This document shows positions 41,070-50,172 of a stretch of DNA of 64,000 bases, one piece after another. A model generated the notes under the pieces. It searched no databases. It was not told the DNA's origin and worked only from the letters and a program-made list of their open reading frames with translations. A program made the position numbers and the translations under genes. This stretch comes from Sphingobacterium multivorum (GTDB lineage: Bacteria; Bacteroidota; Bacteroidia; Sphingobacteriales; Sphingobacteriaceae), in the NCBI RefSeq assembly GCF_900457465.1, contig NZ_UAUU01000003.1, positions 62,001-126,000 on the forward strand, given 5' to 3'. Position 1 is the first letter of the stretch. Every line of letters starts with the position of its first letter.

Positions 41070-42947
41070 ATGAAAAAAATTAAGAATATATCACTTATAC
41101 TACTTGTACTTTCTGCATCATTACAAGCTTGCAATGATGATTTTGTGAGCACGAAGCCACTCAGTGAAGTTCCACAGGAGATCGTTTGGTCGGATGCTGG
41201 TTTGTCTGAGGCTTTCGTGACAGAAATCTATAACGGTTTTGGAGTAGGAGGCTTTTATGAGCAAGAAATGGCATCCATGACCGACGAAGCCTTATTTACA
41301 CACCCTAATCGGGGCATAAATACCGTGACCGAATCTCGATCAAATCCAGCTGATCAAGGCTATATTATGGATACTTACGAATACGGTCGCATGTATACGC
41401 GCATCCGGGCAACTAACATTGCCATCTCCAATTTGAGTGCACCCAAGTTTGACAAAGCAAAAGCCGATAAGCTGTTAGGCGAAGCTTATTTCCTGCGTGG
41501 GTATTATTATCAACAGCTCTTACGCTTTTATGGTGGCATCCCCATCGATAATAAGATATATACATTGAACGATAAAGACTATATGGTTCCGAGGAATAGC
41601 TATGAGGAGTGTGTCAATGCCATCGTGAAAGATCTAGACAGCGCAGCTCTTTTGTTAAAGGGCAGTTCATCAACAAAGGGACGTGCAAATGAAACTGCAG
41701 TATTGGCCTTAAAATCAAGGGTATTACTCTATGCTGCCAGCGATCTCCACGATGCGGGTAAAGCCAAAGCAAAATCAACATTATTGGCAGGGTATAAGAA
41801 TCCAGAATATCTAATGTACACGAGTGGCAATCAGGTGGAGCGTTGGACAAAAGCAAAAGCCGCAGCAAAAGCCGTACTGGATCATACAGAATTCGCCTAT
41901 AAGTTAGACCTAACTCAACCCGCTTCGCCTAATGAGGGTACTGCCAACTATATGGCCGTATCGTTAGGAGGGGGGAGCAAGACAGTTGATTTTACAGCAG
42001 GAAAAGATATTATTCTGGGGAGATTCTTTATTGACGAAAAGGACGAACGTGGTGGCTGGGTAGGGCGAGACAACGGTCCAAATGGCTATCATAACTGGGC
42101 CGGAAATACACCGATACAACTCTTGGTAGACGACTACGAGACTATTGATGGCCAAAAATTCAGTTGGTCAAATCCTACTATGGCAGCCAGCCCTTATCAA
42201 AATCGTGACCCACGTTTAAAGGCAACAATTTTATACGACGGTGCGGATTGGAAACCTAGGACAGCCGATGTCGCTGAAAGAGATAAGGCGAATCAAATCC
42301 AAACAGGTCAATACGAAATAATGAATGCCAAAGGACAAAAGGTTATCCAATTTGGCCTTGACACAAGAAAAAGCCCGATTGAAGATTGGAATGGTTCACG
42401 GACAGGATATTATATTCGTAAATTTACAGATCCGGACCCTACAATGCAGGATCAAAACACAAGACAGCGCATTCCCTGGCCAATGTTTCGCTATACAGAG
42501 GCGATATTGAACTATGTAGAAGCATGTCTTGAATTAGGAGAAGAGAATGAAGCTAAAACATGGTTAAACAAAATCCGCTTTAGAGCTGGAATGCCTGCAA
42601 TTCCAACCGCCGAAACCGGAGCGGCTCTAAAAGCACGTTATAGAAACGAGCGCCGTATTGAATTAGCCTACGAGGAGCATCGCTTCTTTGACGCGCGACG
42701 CTGGATGATAGCCGCGGAAACTATAGGTCGTAAAGCAAATATTATAAACATCACGGGAACCCTTAAGGCGGGTAAAAATGTAACTCTTTATCAATATAAT
42801 CCCGATAACTACACCTATACCTATACGGTATCCAATATTGATCCAGGTATCGAAAATAGGAACTGGGATGACAAGATGTACTACACGTCTTTGCATCGCG
42901 ATGAGGTTAATCGAAATACAAAATTGATCCAAAATCCAGGTTACTAG
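41070..42947 (+). CDS. SusD/RagB family nutrient-binding lipoprotein
   Basis: This 625-residue surface lipoprotein has the signal LILLVLSASLQAC, with cysteine 21. The SusD fold follows: an N-terminal TPR-like half with GEAYFLRGYYYQQLLRFYGGIP, and a C-terminal half with NYVEACLELGEENEAKTWLNKIRFRAGMP and RNERRIELAYEEHRFFDARRW. It caps the SusC barrel and captures substrate. The pair ends at a strong terminator, so it is a two-gene unit. Substrate unknown. Confidence 0.94.
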   Translation: MKKIKNISLILLVLSASLQACNDDFVSTKPLSEVPQEIVWSDAGLSEAFVTEIYNGFGVGGFYEQEMASMTDEALFTHPNRGINTVTESRSNPADQGYIMDTYEYGRMYTRIRATNIAISNLSAPKFDKAKADKLLGEAYFLRGYYYQQLLRFYGGIPIDNKIYTLNDKDYMVPRNSYEECVNAIVKDLDSAALLLKGSSSTKGRANETAVLALKSRVLLYAASDLHDAGKAKAKSTLLAGYKNPEYLMYTSGNQVERWTKAKAAAKAVLDHTEFAYKLDLTQPASPNEGTANYMAVSLGGGSKTVDFTAGKDIILGRFFIDEKDERGGWVGRDNGPNGYHNWAGNTPIQLLVDDYETIDGQKFSWSNPTMAASPYQNRDPRLKATILYDGADWKPRTADVAERDKANQIQTGQYEIMNAKGQKVIQFGLDTRKSPIEDWNGSRTGYYIRKFTDPDPTMQDQNTRQRIPWPMFRYTEAILNYVEACLELGEENEAKTWLNKIRFRAGMPAIPTAETGAALKARYRNERRIELAYEEHRFFDARRWMIAAETIGRKANIINITGTLKAGKNVTLYQYNPDNYTYTYTVSNIDPGIENRNWDDKMYYTSLHRDEVNRNTKLIQNPGY

Positions 42948-42956
42948 TATTTAAAG

Positions 42957-43034
42957 AAGCTGTCCAAATGTGCTGTGCCCCCGGAAAATGTCTAACTTTT
43001 TGGGGGCACTGCATTTTTTTGGACAGCTTTTTTT
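42957..43034 (+). terminator. Long hairpin terminator after susD
   Basis: Outer arms AAGCTGTCC (42957-42965) and GGACAGCTT (43021-43029), plus an inner GTGCCCCC/GGGGGCAC stem with one T-T mismatch, form a long hairpin that ends in a run of T. Confidence 0.85.
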
Positions 43035-43156
43035 GCGGCTAATTTTTAATACGTGAATAGGTCCAATTTTAGTAACTATGCTGTATTGATAAGCGACAGG
43101 AATAAGTTTCAGTATATGCTGCTAGTGGCGGCAATATGCCTTAGATACCTATTGTG

Positions 43157-43315
43157 TTCGTACCTGCTTCGGACAAGCTTCGGAGCTCACCAGATAAGGA
43201 TTAGCTATTGGCCAGTTCCTGACCAGTATTTTCCTGTTCGGAGACTGGTCAATGACTGTTCAGCATCTGTACGGAATCTATTGATGATCCGAAGAAAGTA
43301 CGAAGCAGGTACGAA
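43157..43315. repeat. Structured intergenic element with 15-bp inverted repeat
   Basis: TTCGTACCTGCTTCG (43157-43171) recurs as its perfect complement at 43301-43315, with further CGAAG/GTACGAAG variants beside each arm and internal pairs such as CTGGCC/GACCAG. The plus-strand open frame at 43053-43370 crosses it but has no protein-like composition. It may be a REP-like or structured RNA element; the family is not recognised. Region 42948-43459 otherwise shows nothing. Confidence 0.5.
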
Positions 43316-43459
43316 GCAAAGGGCTTCCCACTCGCTTATTTTGGTTATTTTTCATCGAATTTCACCATAGCTCTTTGGACAGGTTGAAACTTTCTCTGCT
43401 ATTCAAAAATAGTTTCCACAAAACAAGTGACAAACTTTTCGGACACACGGATTATATAA

Positions 43460-44671
43460 TTACTTTTTCTGCTGACTTATATTAGGTAATAGCCCTGTAA
43501 CTACTCCGATTAATGGAAGATAAGCACAGATATTAAATACATATTCGATTGAGGTTTGATCTGCAAGCCAGCCCAGAACTGCTGAACCAATTCCCCCCAT
43601 ACCAAAAGCAAAGCCAAAAAATAAACCAGCAATCATTCCGACCTTTCCTGGGATGAGTTCTGTCGCATAGACCAAGATAGCAGAGAATGCAGACGATATA
43701 ATAAGACCTATTAAAATAGCGAGGATAATGGTTAGCCCTAGACCAACGTGTGGCAATAGTAATGTGAACGGAGCCGCTCCGAGAATCGATACCCAGATAA
43801 TTAGTTTACGCCCATAGCGATCTCCCAATGGCCCCCCTAATATAGTTCCCGCAGCTACAGAAGCAAGAAATATAAATAAGTATATTTGAGATTCCTGAAC
43901 CGAAACATGGAATTTATTGATCAAATAGAAGGTGAAATAACTGGTCATGGAAGCCATGTAAAAATATTTGGAAAAAATGAGTACCAATAAAATTACAAGT
44001 GCAAATACTACTTTTGATTTTGGCAGGTCGGCTTTTGAAGCACCAACAGCAGTTGTTTGTGTCTTAGGCTTGAGATGTATTTGATACCAATTACCGACAT
44101 AAGTAAGAATCATAACGGCTACAATGGCCAATACGCCAAATACACCAATGTATTGTTGGCCCAAAGGGATCACAATAAGCGCTACAAGAAGGGGACCTAT
44201 CGCACCACCAGCATTACCACCGACTTGGAAGATAGACTGCGCGAGCCCCTTTTTGCCTCCGGAAGCTAAATGAGCAACTCGAGAAGCTTCAGGATGAAAT
44301 ATAGACGAACCCATGCCAATAAGACTTACAGAAAGGAGAATGTAGATAAAGTTTGACGCAAAAGAAATGCATATCAATCCTGCTAAAGAGAAAAGCATAC
44401 CGACAGCGAGTGATCGTGGTGTAGGGTTTTTATCTGTATACAAACCAACGAAGGGTTGCAAAATAGAAGCAGTAAGCTGAAAAACCAACGTTATAATACC
44501 AATTTGGGTAAAACTAAGCGCATAATTTGATTTTAACATGGGATATACTGCCGGAATGACCGACTGAATCAAGTCGTTGAGCAAGTGTGAAAGACTAATC
44601 GCAAATAAAATCGGATAGACGGTTTCGGAGCTTTTCCAAGATCCACTCGGGTTTAAAGATTGTGTTTTCAT
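43460..44671 (-). CDS. MFS transporter, fosmidomycin-resistance (Fsr) type
   Basis: This 403-residue carrier has twelve membrane segments. The opening SHLLNDLIQSVIPAVYPMLK and the loop GMGSSIFHPEASRVAHLASGGKKGLAQSIFQVGGNAGGAIGPL are typical of the Fsr family of drug/metabolite exporters. The start at 44671 (MKTQSLNP) is chosen because the operator at 44684-44700 overlaps the alternative ATG at 44686. It lies downstream of a FadR-type regulator whose candidate operator it shares, so expression is probably ligand-responsive. Confidence 0.85.
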   Translation of the reverse strand: MKTQSLNPSGSWKSSETVYPILFAISLSHLLNDLIQSVIPAVYPMLKSNYALSFTQIGIITLVFQLTASILQPFVGLYTDKNPTPRSLAVGMLFSLAGLICISFASNFIYILLSVSLIGMGSSIFHPEASRVAHLASGGKKGLAQSIFQVGGNAGGAIGPLLVALIVIPLGQQYIGVFGVLAIVAVMILTYVGNWYQIHLKPKTQTTAVGASKADLPKSKVVFALVILLVLIFSKYFYMASMTSYFTFYLINKFHVSVQESQIYLFIFLASVAAGTILGGPLGDRYGRKLIIWVSILGAAPFTLLLPHVGLGLTIILAILIGLIISSAFSAILVYATELIPGKVGMIAGLFFGFAFGMGGIGSAVLGWLADQTSIEYVFNICAYLPLIGVVTGLLPNISQQKK

Positions 44672-44683
44672 AAAAGAAATATT

Positions 44684-44700
44684 CATCAGGTCATCTGATG
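44684..44700. promoter_or_regulatory. Candidate operator of the FadR-type regulator, MFS promoter
   Basis: CATCAG and CTGATG flank a 5-base centre. The TCATCTGATG half is identical to the core of the site at 45428-45440 upstream of the regulator. It sits between the regulator end and the MFS start. Confidence 0.6.
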
Positions 44701-44759
44701 TTTTAATTGATAAAAATAAAGTATATTGAGATTGATGATTTGCATATGCTATAGGAAAA

Positions 44760-45419
44760 TTACAGCTGTTGGATAATTCGGTTAGCAATATCAACAGCTT
44801 TTTTCACTTCTTTATCTTTGATTGCCAACATCAGTTCCTCGTGTTGCTGTTGTGAAGTTAAGAAGGGTACTGTATCCTTATAAATAGTCATGAAGAACTT
44901 ATTGACATGTTCAGATAAAGTTGTATATAAAGCGGTCAAAATACTATTTCCACATGATTCAGCAATTGCACTGTGAAAGGCAATATCGGCATCCACGCAC
45001 GCCATCAAATTTCCCATTTCGGCATATTTTGCTCTATTTTTGAGCGCTTGAGCCATATCCTTGAGGCCTTTCGAAGTACGATTTAAGGCAGCTTTTTCAA
45101 TAATTCGCAATTCCAATACGTGTCTAACTTCAAAAATATCGTTAAAATTGGCTTTTTCAATTTTTGAGTCAAGAGCATGATGACCTGTGCTACTTTTAAC
45201 AAAAGTACCAAGACCTTGTTGTACATTGAGATAGCCTGATTGACTTAAATATTTGACCGCCTCACGAATGCTGGATCTGCCCACAGCAAATTGTTTCATC
45301 AATTCTGGTTCCGTAGGAAGTTTAGATTCTACCGGGAATTCACCTAATTTTATTTTTTCTTCTATTGCCGCGGCAACTTCCTCTGCCAAGGATCTTCGTA
45401 CGATAGCTTCAGTCTTCAT
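44760..45419 (-). CDS. FadR/GntR family transcriptional regulator
   Basis: This 219-residue regulator has an N-terminal winged helix-turn-helix (KLPTEPELMKQFAVGRSSIREAVKYLSQSGYL, residues 34-65) with the FadR-subfamily E-x-x-L-x-x-x-x-G-x-S/R-x-x-x-R-E-A pattern, and an all-helical FCD ligand domain with the conserved DIAFHSAIAES and an H-E-x-x-L segment. Subfamily members respond to small organic acids. The palindrome 8 bases upstream and the matching one at the downstream MFS gene suggest autoregulation and control of the carrier. Confidence 0.93.
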   Translation of the reverse strand: MKTEAIVRRSLAEEVAAAIEEKIKLGEFPVESKLPTEPELMKQFAVGRSSIREAVKYLSQSGYLNVQQGLGTFVKSSTGHHALDSKIEKANFNDIFEVRHVLELRIIEKAALNRTSKGLKDMAQALKNRAKYAEMGNLMACVDADIAFHSAIAESCGNSILTALYTTLSEHVNKFFMTIYKDTVPFLTSQQQHEELMLAIKDKEVKKAVDIANRIIQQL

Positions 45420-45427
45420 ATAGTCAT

Positions 45428-45440
45428 ATCATCTGATGAT
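45428..45440. promoter_or_regulatory. Palindromic operator of the FadR-type regulator
   Basis: ATCATCTGATGAT is a perfect palindrome around a central T, eight bases upstream of the regulator start. It shares TCATCTGATG with 44691-44700. Confidence 0.65.
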
Positions 45441-45623
45441 TGCAAAGGTAGTAGAATTTTTTGAATTCTTAGTTATTTTCAAAAATTTGATCAAACCAAC
45501 CGAATATTGTTACGACTACATCAGATATTTATTACAGTGTTTACAGTGCCAAATTTATTGGCAGTTTTAGGTTTATTAACAGTGAGGCTGGTCCTCCAAT
45601 GTATTTATCAAAAACTTAGTAAC

Positions 45624-45872
45624 ATGAAAAAATTAATGATGAGCGCCGTAGCCTTGGCTTTAATGTCATCTGCTACTTTTGCGAAAACGGGGCCAAAAGC
45701 GGCCGACAACAGCCTTGTTGAAAAATCAACTTTTGCGAAAACGGGGCCAAAAGCGGCCGACAACAGCCTTGTTGAAAAATCAACGATTTACAAATCACAA
45801 ACTGGAAAAGCTAATTTGAATATCGTGAGCGAAGCCAGAGATCAAGCTCGGAAAGTCTCGTACGCTATGTAG
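45624..45872 (+). CDS. Small exported protein with internal tandem duplication
   Basis: This 82-residue protein has a signal peptide (MKKLMMSAVALALMSSATFA). Two perfect 18-residue repeats follow (TFAKTGPKAADNSLVEKS), then a short basic tail (ARDQARKVSYAM). The start at 45624 is the first Met of the signal; the frame from 45507 is longer but not signal-like. The following 51-codon frame at 45880 may be the original C-terminus. No function is recognised. Confidence 0.5.
   Translation: MKKLMMSAVALALMSSATFAKTGPKAADNSLVEKSTFAKTGPKAADNSLVEKSTIYKSQTGKANLNIVSEARDQARKVSYAM
45675..45782 (+). repeat. Perfect 54-bp tandem duplication
   Basis: 45675-45728 is repeated without a mismatch at 45729-45782, keeping the reading frame (18 residues). 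Base identity, including silent positions, shows the copy is recent. Confidence 0.9.
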
Positions 45873-45879
45873 ATTGACG

Positions 45880-46035
45880 ATGAGTATCTATAATACAAGC
45901 GGTCAGTTGATCGAAACTCAGGATCTCACGTACACCAGCTATGGAGCCAATGATATGTATTATAGCAGCTGTGGAGCATGGTTTAGTGCTACCATTCAGA
46001 ATTATCAAAACTATTATGGTAATCCGAATCATTAA
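45880..46035 (+). CDS. Small frame, probable C-terminal part of the preceding protein
   Basis: A 51-codon frame (MSIYNTSGQLIETQ ... SCGAWFSATIQNYQNYY) is rich in Tyr, Asn and Gln, with a protein-like pattern and one cysteine. It starts seven bases past the 45624 stop, in another frame, and is followed by a terminator at 46058, so it appears to be the real end of the transcript. Either an indel between 45855 and 45880 splits one protein, or this is a separate small gene. Confidence 0.4.
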   Translation: MSIYNTSGQLIETQDLTYTSYGANDMYYSSCGAWFSATIQNYQNYYGNPNH

Positions 46036-46057
46036 GTATCAATTAATCAAACAATGT

Positions 46058-46079
46058 AACGGGGCTAGTATGCCCCGTT
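46058..46079 (+). terminator. Rho-independent terminator
   Basis: AACGGGGC (46058-46065) pairs with GCCCCGTT (46072-46079) around TAGTAT, followed by a T-rich run. Confidence 0.88.
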
Positions 46080-46081
46080 TT

Positions 46082-46225
46082 CATTTTTCCACAATTCAAC
46101 CAAAAGGAAACTTCTATTGGCGATCCTAATACGACAATGAAGATGCTACTGTATGCGAACATGCTATGGGGCTGACAGCTGATGATGTTAGAAAAGCGAG
46201 ATACCGCTTAGTAAAAATAAATTGA
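46082..46225 (+). pseudogene. Short decayed coding fragment
   Basis: One frame reads QPKGNFYWRS, a TAA at 46127-46129, then YDNEDATVCEHAMGLTADDV to a TGA at 46223-46225. The second half has a protein-like helical pattern. No start or upstream part is present and the end lies inside a hairpin. No family is recognised. Confidence 0.3.
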
Positions 46226-46268
46226 TCGTATTCGGACAATAAATGTCCGAATACGATCAATTTATTTT
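46214..46268. repeat. 25-bp perfect inverted repeat
   Basis: 46214-46238 and 46244-46268 are perfect complements around the loop ATAAA. The stem has an AT-rich base and a mixed centre (TTGATCGTATTCGGACA). It is longer and more perfect than the terminators in this window and could be a bidirectional terminator or a stable RNA structure. Confidence 0.75.
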
Positions 46269-46412
46269 GGAATACTATTGCATAATATTGTTTTACAGTG
46301 ATTTATGGTTTTGGCAATAAAATTGGCATCTACTGTCAATGAAGAATTACAAAGAAGCGAGCAAGAGATAGGAGAGACGCTTCGTATCACCATTTAAACG
46401 ATCATAAATAAA

Positions 46413-48208
46413 ATGAAAGCTTTACCAATTACTGGAATTTTTGCGATACTAGTGTCAACCGCATGTGCTCAAACGACCCCTCAAAAAATAAAGGAGATTT
46501 CTCATGTCGAATCCAGTCTCATACCGCCTGTTCGTTTTGAGGGTGAGCCGGCCTGGAATATTAAATCGCGCATGGAATTTTATCAGGTTCCAGGTGTAAG
46601 CATCGCCGTGATAAAAAACGCTGAAATATTATGGAGCAAAACGTATGGTTTTGCCGATCTCGATTCGAAAACACCAGTTAGGTCAAACACCTTATTTCAG
46701 GTGGCGTCCATGAGCAAGCCCGTAAGTGCATACGCTGCATTGAAGGAAGTGGAGCTTGGCAAGTTGGCATCCAATGCCGATGTGAATTTATACCTGAAAT
46801 CCTGGAAAATACCCGAAATAATTGGACCAGAGCGAAAAATGTTACACTCAAAAATATCATTAGCCACACTGCGGGACTTACTGTAAGTGGGTTCCCGGGC
46901 TATCGGACAACAGACCCAATTCCTACAGCGGTAGAAGTACTGAGTGGTCTAAAGCCTGCTAATACACCAATGGTGTATGTTGATAAACTTCCTGGCTTAA
47001 ATTTTCGGTATTCAGGCGGTGGCTATACCGTACTTCAACAGATGCTCGTTGATATTGAAGGGAAAGATTATAGTAGCATAATGGAAGAAAAGGTACTCTC
47101 ACCTTTGGGTATGAAAAATAGCACTTTTGCCCAGCCTCTTCCTGAGTTGAAAAAACAATTTGCGGCGACGGCTTATACTGTAGATGGTAAAAAAGTCGAA
47201 GGAAGATATCATGTCTACCCAGAGCAGGCGGCTGCTGGCTTGTGGTCAACAGCAGAAGATTACGCTAGATTCGTGATCGATATTCAACGGACCTTAAATG
47301 GCAAAAGTAATGCTGTTATTTCCAAGAAGACGGCCGAAGAATTCACAAGCCCCTATATTGAATCTATTATAGGATTAGGTGTCTTTCTGGAAGATTACGA
47401 CGGTTCATCTTTTTTTTGCCATGGTGGATGGAACGAAGGCTTTAGCTCCTATTTTGTTGGAAATAAAACAAGCGGTGATGGCGTAGTTATTCTTACAAAT
47501 ACAAACAAACCTGAATTTATCAACGAACTTGTCCGAGCGGTTGCACTAACCTATCAATGGCCCAATTACCTGGCCCCAATAAATAAAATTTTGCCGCTCA
47601 GTTCTCAAGAACTGAATGTTAATAGTGGACGTTATCGATCTGGCAAATACGGTGTTATAAGGGTCTATAGTCAGAGTGGCAAGCTTATGTCAGTCCAAAA
47701 TCTAGACAAGCCTGTAGAGTTGGTTAAAGTGTCGGCAAATACTTTTGTTATGCGAGATCGAAACGTGAACGTAGTATTTTCAAAGGATACCGAAAGCGGT
47801 CAATATGAGCTTGTACAGGTTTTGCGTGATAAAAAGATTTATTCCAAAAATCCGAAAGTCAATGCAAATGACCGGACTCCACTAGAGCTTATTTTAGAAG
47901 GAAATTTCGAGGATGGATTAAAAGCTTTTCAAAAAGCAAAAGAACAGGATAGTGACGATGAGTTGCTTTCAGAAGGTTTCCTGAACGGTGCAGGTTATGA
48001 ATTGCTCAATCAGCATAAAATAAACCAAGCTATTGACATATTTAAGGTGAATACGGTGCTATATCCTAAAAGTGAAAATGTTTATAATAGTTTAGCGGAA
48101 GCCTACCTGAAATCTGGACAAATAGATAGTGCCAAGAAGAACTATCAAAAAGTTCGCGAAATTAATCCTAAAAACGAAAGAGTAAGTAAGATTTTAGAAA
48201 CGTTATAA
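46413..48208 (+). pseudogene. Serine hydrolase (class C beta-lactamase-like) with TPR tail, one frameshift
   Basis: Joined frames give about 598 residues. An export signal (MKALPITGIFAILVSTACAQ) is followed by a beta-lactamase/DD-peptidase domain: ASMSKPVSAYAAL holds the catalytic Ser and Lys, YSGGGY is the Tyr motif, and HGGWNEGF is the third motif. Near the C-terminus, a TPR-like region (YPKSENVYNSLAEAYLKSGQIDSAKKNYQ). The frame shifts once at about 46815-46823 (GAAATAATTGG; one missing base restores NNWTRAKNVTLKN). Members of this group hydrolyse esters or peptides; actual lactam hydrolysis is not implied. Confidence 0.83.
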
Positions 48209-48247
48209 CACAAATATAATGAGCCATATTTTTGTTAATTTGCGAGC

Positions 48248-48514
48248 ATGTCAAATCAAGCTAATAATTATCAATTGTTTTCCAAAGAAATTCTCTCACT
48301 TTGGAAGAGCCAGGATGTATCATATGTTAAAGTAGAAGAATTATCCATTGTTGAAGGAATCACTTTTTTTGAACTTATACCAGATTCCGAACTTTTGGAT
48401 GAAGGTGGGGTAGAAACACTCTATGCCATAGATTCTGAAGATGTAGCGGATATGTTGGTGTTTAGCAAGTCTATTCGTTTTGTTGTTCACGACATTTATT
48501 TGGATGAAGACTAA
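48248..48514 (+). CDS. Hypothetical 88-residue acidic protein
   Basis: This small, soluble, acidic protein (SNQANNYQLFSKEILSLW ... HDIYLDED) has no signal or membrane segment. An exact -7 element (TATTTTTG, 48227-48234) ends 13 bases before the start. Composition is consistent with a real gene. No family is recognised. Confidence 0.5.
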   Translation: MSNQANNYQLFSKEILSLWKSQDVSYVKVEELSIVEGITFFELIPDSELLDEGGVETLYAIDSEDVADMLVFSKSIRFVVHDIYLDED

Positions 48515-48594
48515 TAAATTAGTTATTTATGATCGACAATTCAATCTGCATTGTCGATCATAAATGTACGGCAGTAGGCTGATCTAGGGATAAA

Positions 48595-50172
48595 TTAGCT
48601 TCTCATATTCAACCTTTCTTCCTGAAGATCTAACAAACGAAGGTGTTTACGGATAATCTCTTCGTCCAATAAAAGTTCTTCGCGGTTTTTATTGATAAGC
48701 CAAATACGCTGTGTTTCAAGGATATCGATATAGATTTTACGGTATTCGGCATAATTAATGATAATCTCGGAGCTCCGCAACTGATTTTCATACTTCTGTA
48801 GTTGATCCTTTAAGGTCGGAAAACTTTCAACTTTGTCCGCGTAATCATTACGAATCTTGTCAACGGCGACTTGAGCCAATCTATTCTGAATTTCATAATC
48901 GATCTCCTTTTCACTTCTTACAAAATCTCTATCTACTAATTTGATTTTCCTCAAGATAAAAGGGAGGGTTAACCCTTGAACAAGTAAGGTTAACAGAATC
49001 ACAACAAATGTGATGAAAAGAATGAGATTCCTTTGAGGAAAAGGAGTTCCGTCGGCCAAAGTTAATGGGATAGATAGCGCTGCTGCCAAAGAAACGACGC
49101 CACGCATTCCAGTCCAGCCGATAATCATTGGCGTTTGCCAACCAGGCGATTGATCGTCTGCAACCGTTATAAAATTTCTCATGATCAAGGTCGTAATTAC
49201 TGCAGCATACCCTGCAAAAATTCGTACAAGAATAAGGACTATTGTAACGGCGACGCCATAGCCAATAGCAGTGGAGATATTGGTATCACCCAATCCAGAT
49301 ACAATTTCCGGTAAATCTAATCCGATAAGCATAAAGACAATGCCATTCAGCAGAAAGCAAAAGCTTTCCCATACGGTCACTGTCCGGATCCGGGATGCAC
49401 TGCTCAAAAAATCGTGACTACGATACGAGAGAAATAAGCCGCCACTGACAACCGCAAGAACCCCAGAAGCATGAAGTTGTTCTGCGATCAAATACATCGA
49501 GAAAGGTGCAATAAAAGTTAGCAATATGTCTGTATTGGAATCGGTTGGTAAAAGTTTGTGCATTTTCAGAAAAACATAGGCAATTGTAAGTCCGATTCCC
49601 ACTCCGCCAATACACATCCAAATAAAGCTCCCGGCCGCTTGGTACCATACATACTGCCCAGTAGCAGCAGCAATCATTGCAAAGCGAAAAATTATTAGTG
49701 AGGAAGCATCATTCAACAAACTTTCACCTTCCAATATGGACGCCAGCCTTTTGGGTACCTTCACGAATTTTAAAATTGCACCGGCACTAACCGCATCAGG
49801 AGGGGAAACTATTCCGCCCAATAGAAAACCGAGAGCTAAGGAGAATCCCGGGATAAAATAGTTGGCAAAAACGGCAACGGACAATGCTGTAAAAAAGACC
49901 ACAACAAAGGCAAAGCTGAAGATAATCCGGCGCCATCGCCAGAGTTCTTTCCAGGAAGTTGACCAAGCTGCCTCGTAGAGGAGCGGCGGTAAAAAAATAA
50001 TGAATATCAATTCGGGTTCTATCTTTATAGGGGGAACTCCCGGGATAAAACTTATTACAAGTCCCGCTAATACGAGTAAAACAGGGTATGCAACCTGAAT
50101 TTTTCTCGCCAGCATGATCAACATCGTAATTAGTAGGACTAAAAAAAGGTAAAACTCAAAATTCTCTAACAT
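48595..50172 (-). CDS. CPA1 family Na+/H+ antiporter
   Basis: This 525-residue exchanger has about twelve membrane segments followed by a C-terminal cytoplasmic tail of about 110 residues. Family motifs are LPPLLYEAAWSTSW, GGIVSPPDAVSAGAIL and EGESLLNDASSLIIFR, where the ND pair binds the ion. The helix GWTGMRGVVSLAAALSIPL is also typical. It controls cytoplasmic pH and sodium. It stands alone, without a regulator. Closest to the bacterial YjcE/NhaP-like branch. Confidence 0.92.
   Translation of the reverse strand: MLENFEFYLFLVLLITMLIMLARKIQVAYPVLLVLAGLVISFIPGVPPIKIEPELIFIIFLPPLLYEAAWSTSWKELWRWRRIIFSFAFVVVFFTALSVAVFANYFIPGFSLALGFLLGGIVSPPDAVSAGAILKFVKVPKRLASILEGESLLNDASSLIIFRFAMIAAATGQYVWYQAAGSFIWMCIGGVGIGLTIAYVFLKMHKLLPTDSNTDILLTFIAPFSMYLIAEQLHASGVLAVVSGGLFLSYRSHDFLSSASRIRTVTVWESFCFLLNGIVFMLIGLDLPEIVSGLGDTNISTAIGYGVAVTIVLILVRIFAGYAAVITTLIMRNFITVADDQSPGWQTPMIIGWTGMRGVVSLAAALSIPLTLADGTPFPQRNLILFITFVVILLTLLVQGLTLPFILRKIKLVDRDFVRSEKEIDYEIQNRLAQVAVDKIRNDYADKVESFPTLKDQLQKYENQLRSSEIIINYAEYRKIYIDILETQRIWLINKNREELLLDEEIIRKHLRLLDLQEERLNMRS

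Noticed and set aside
43053..43370. 105-codon plus-strand open frame
   Set aside because: It crosses the inverted-repeat element, has unlikely composition and no start signal, and resembles no protein.
46413..48208. True antibiotic-resistance beta-lactamase
   Set aside because: The motifs fit the broad serine-hydrolase group, and a TPR-like tail is unlike AmpC. Resistance is not supported.
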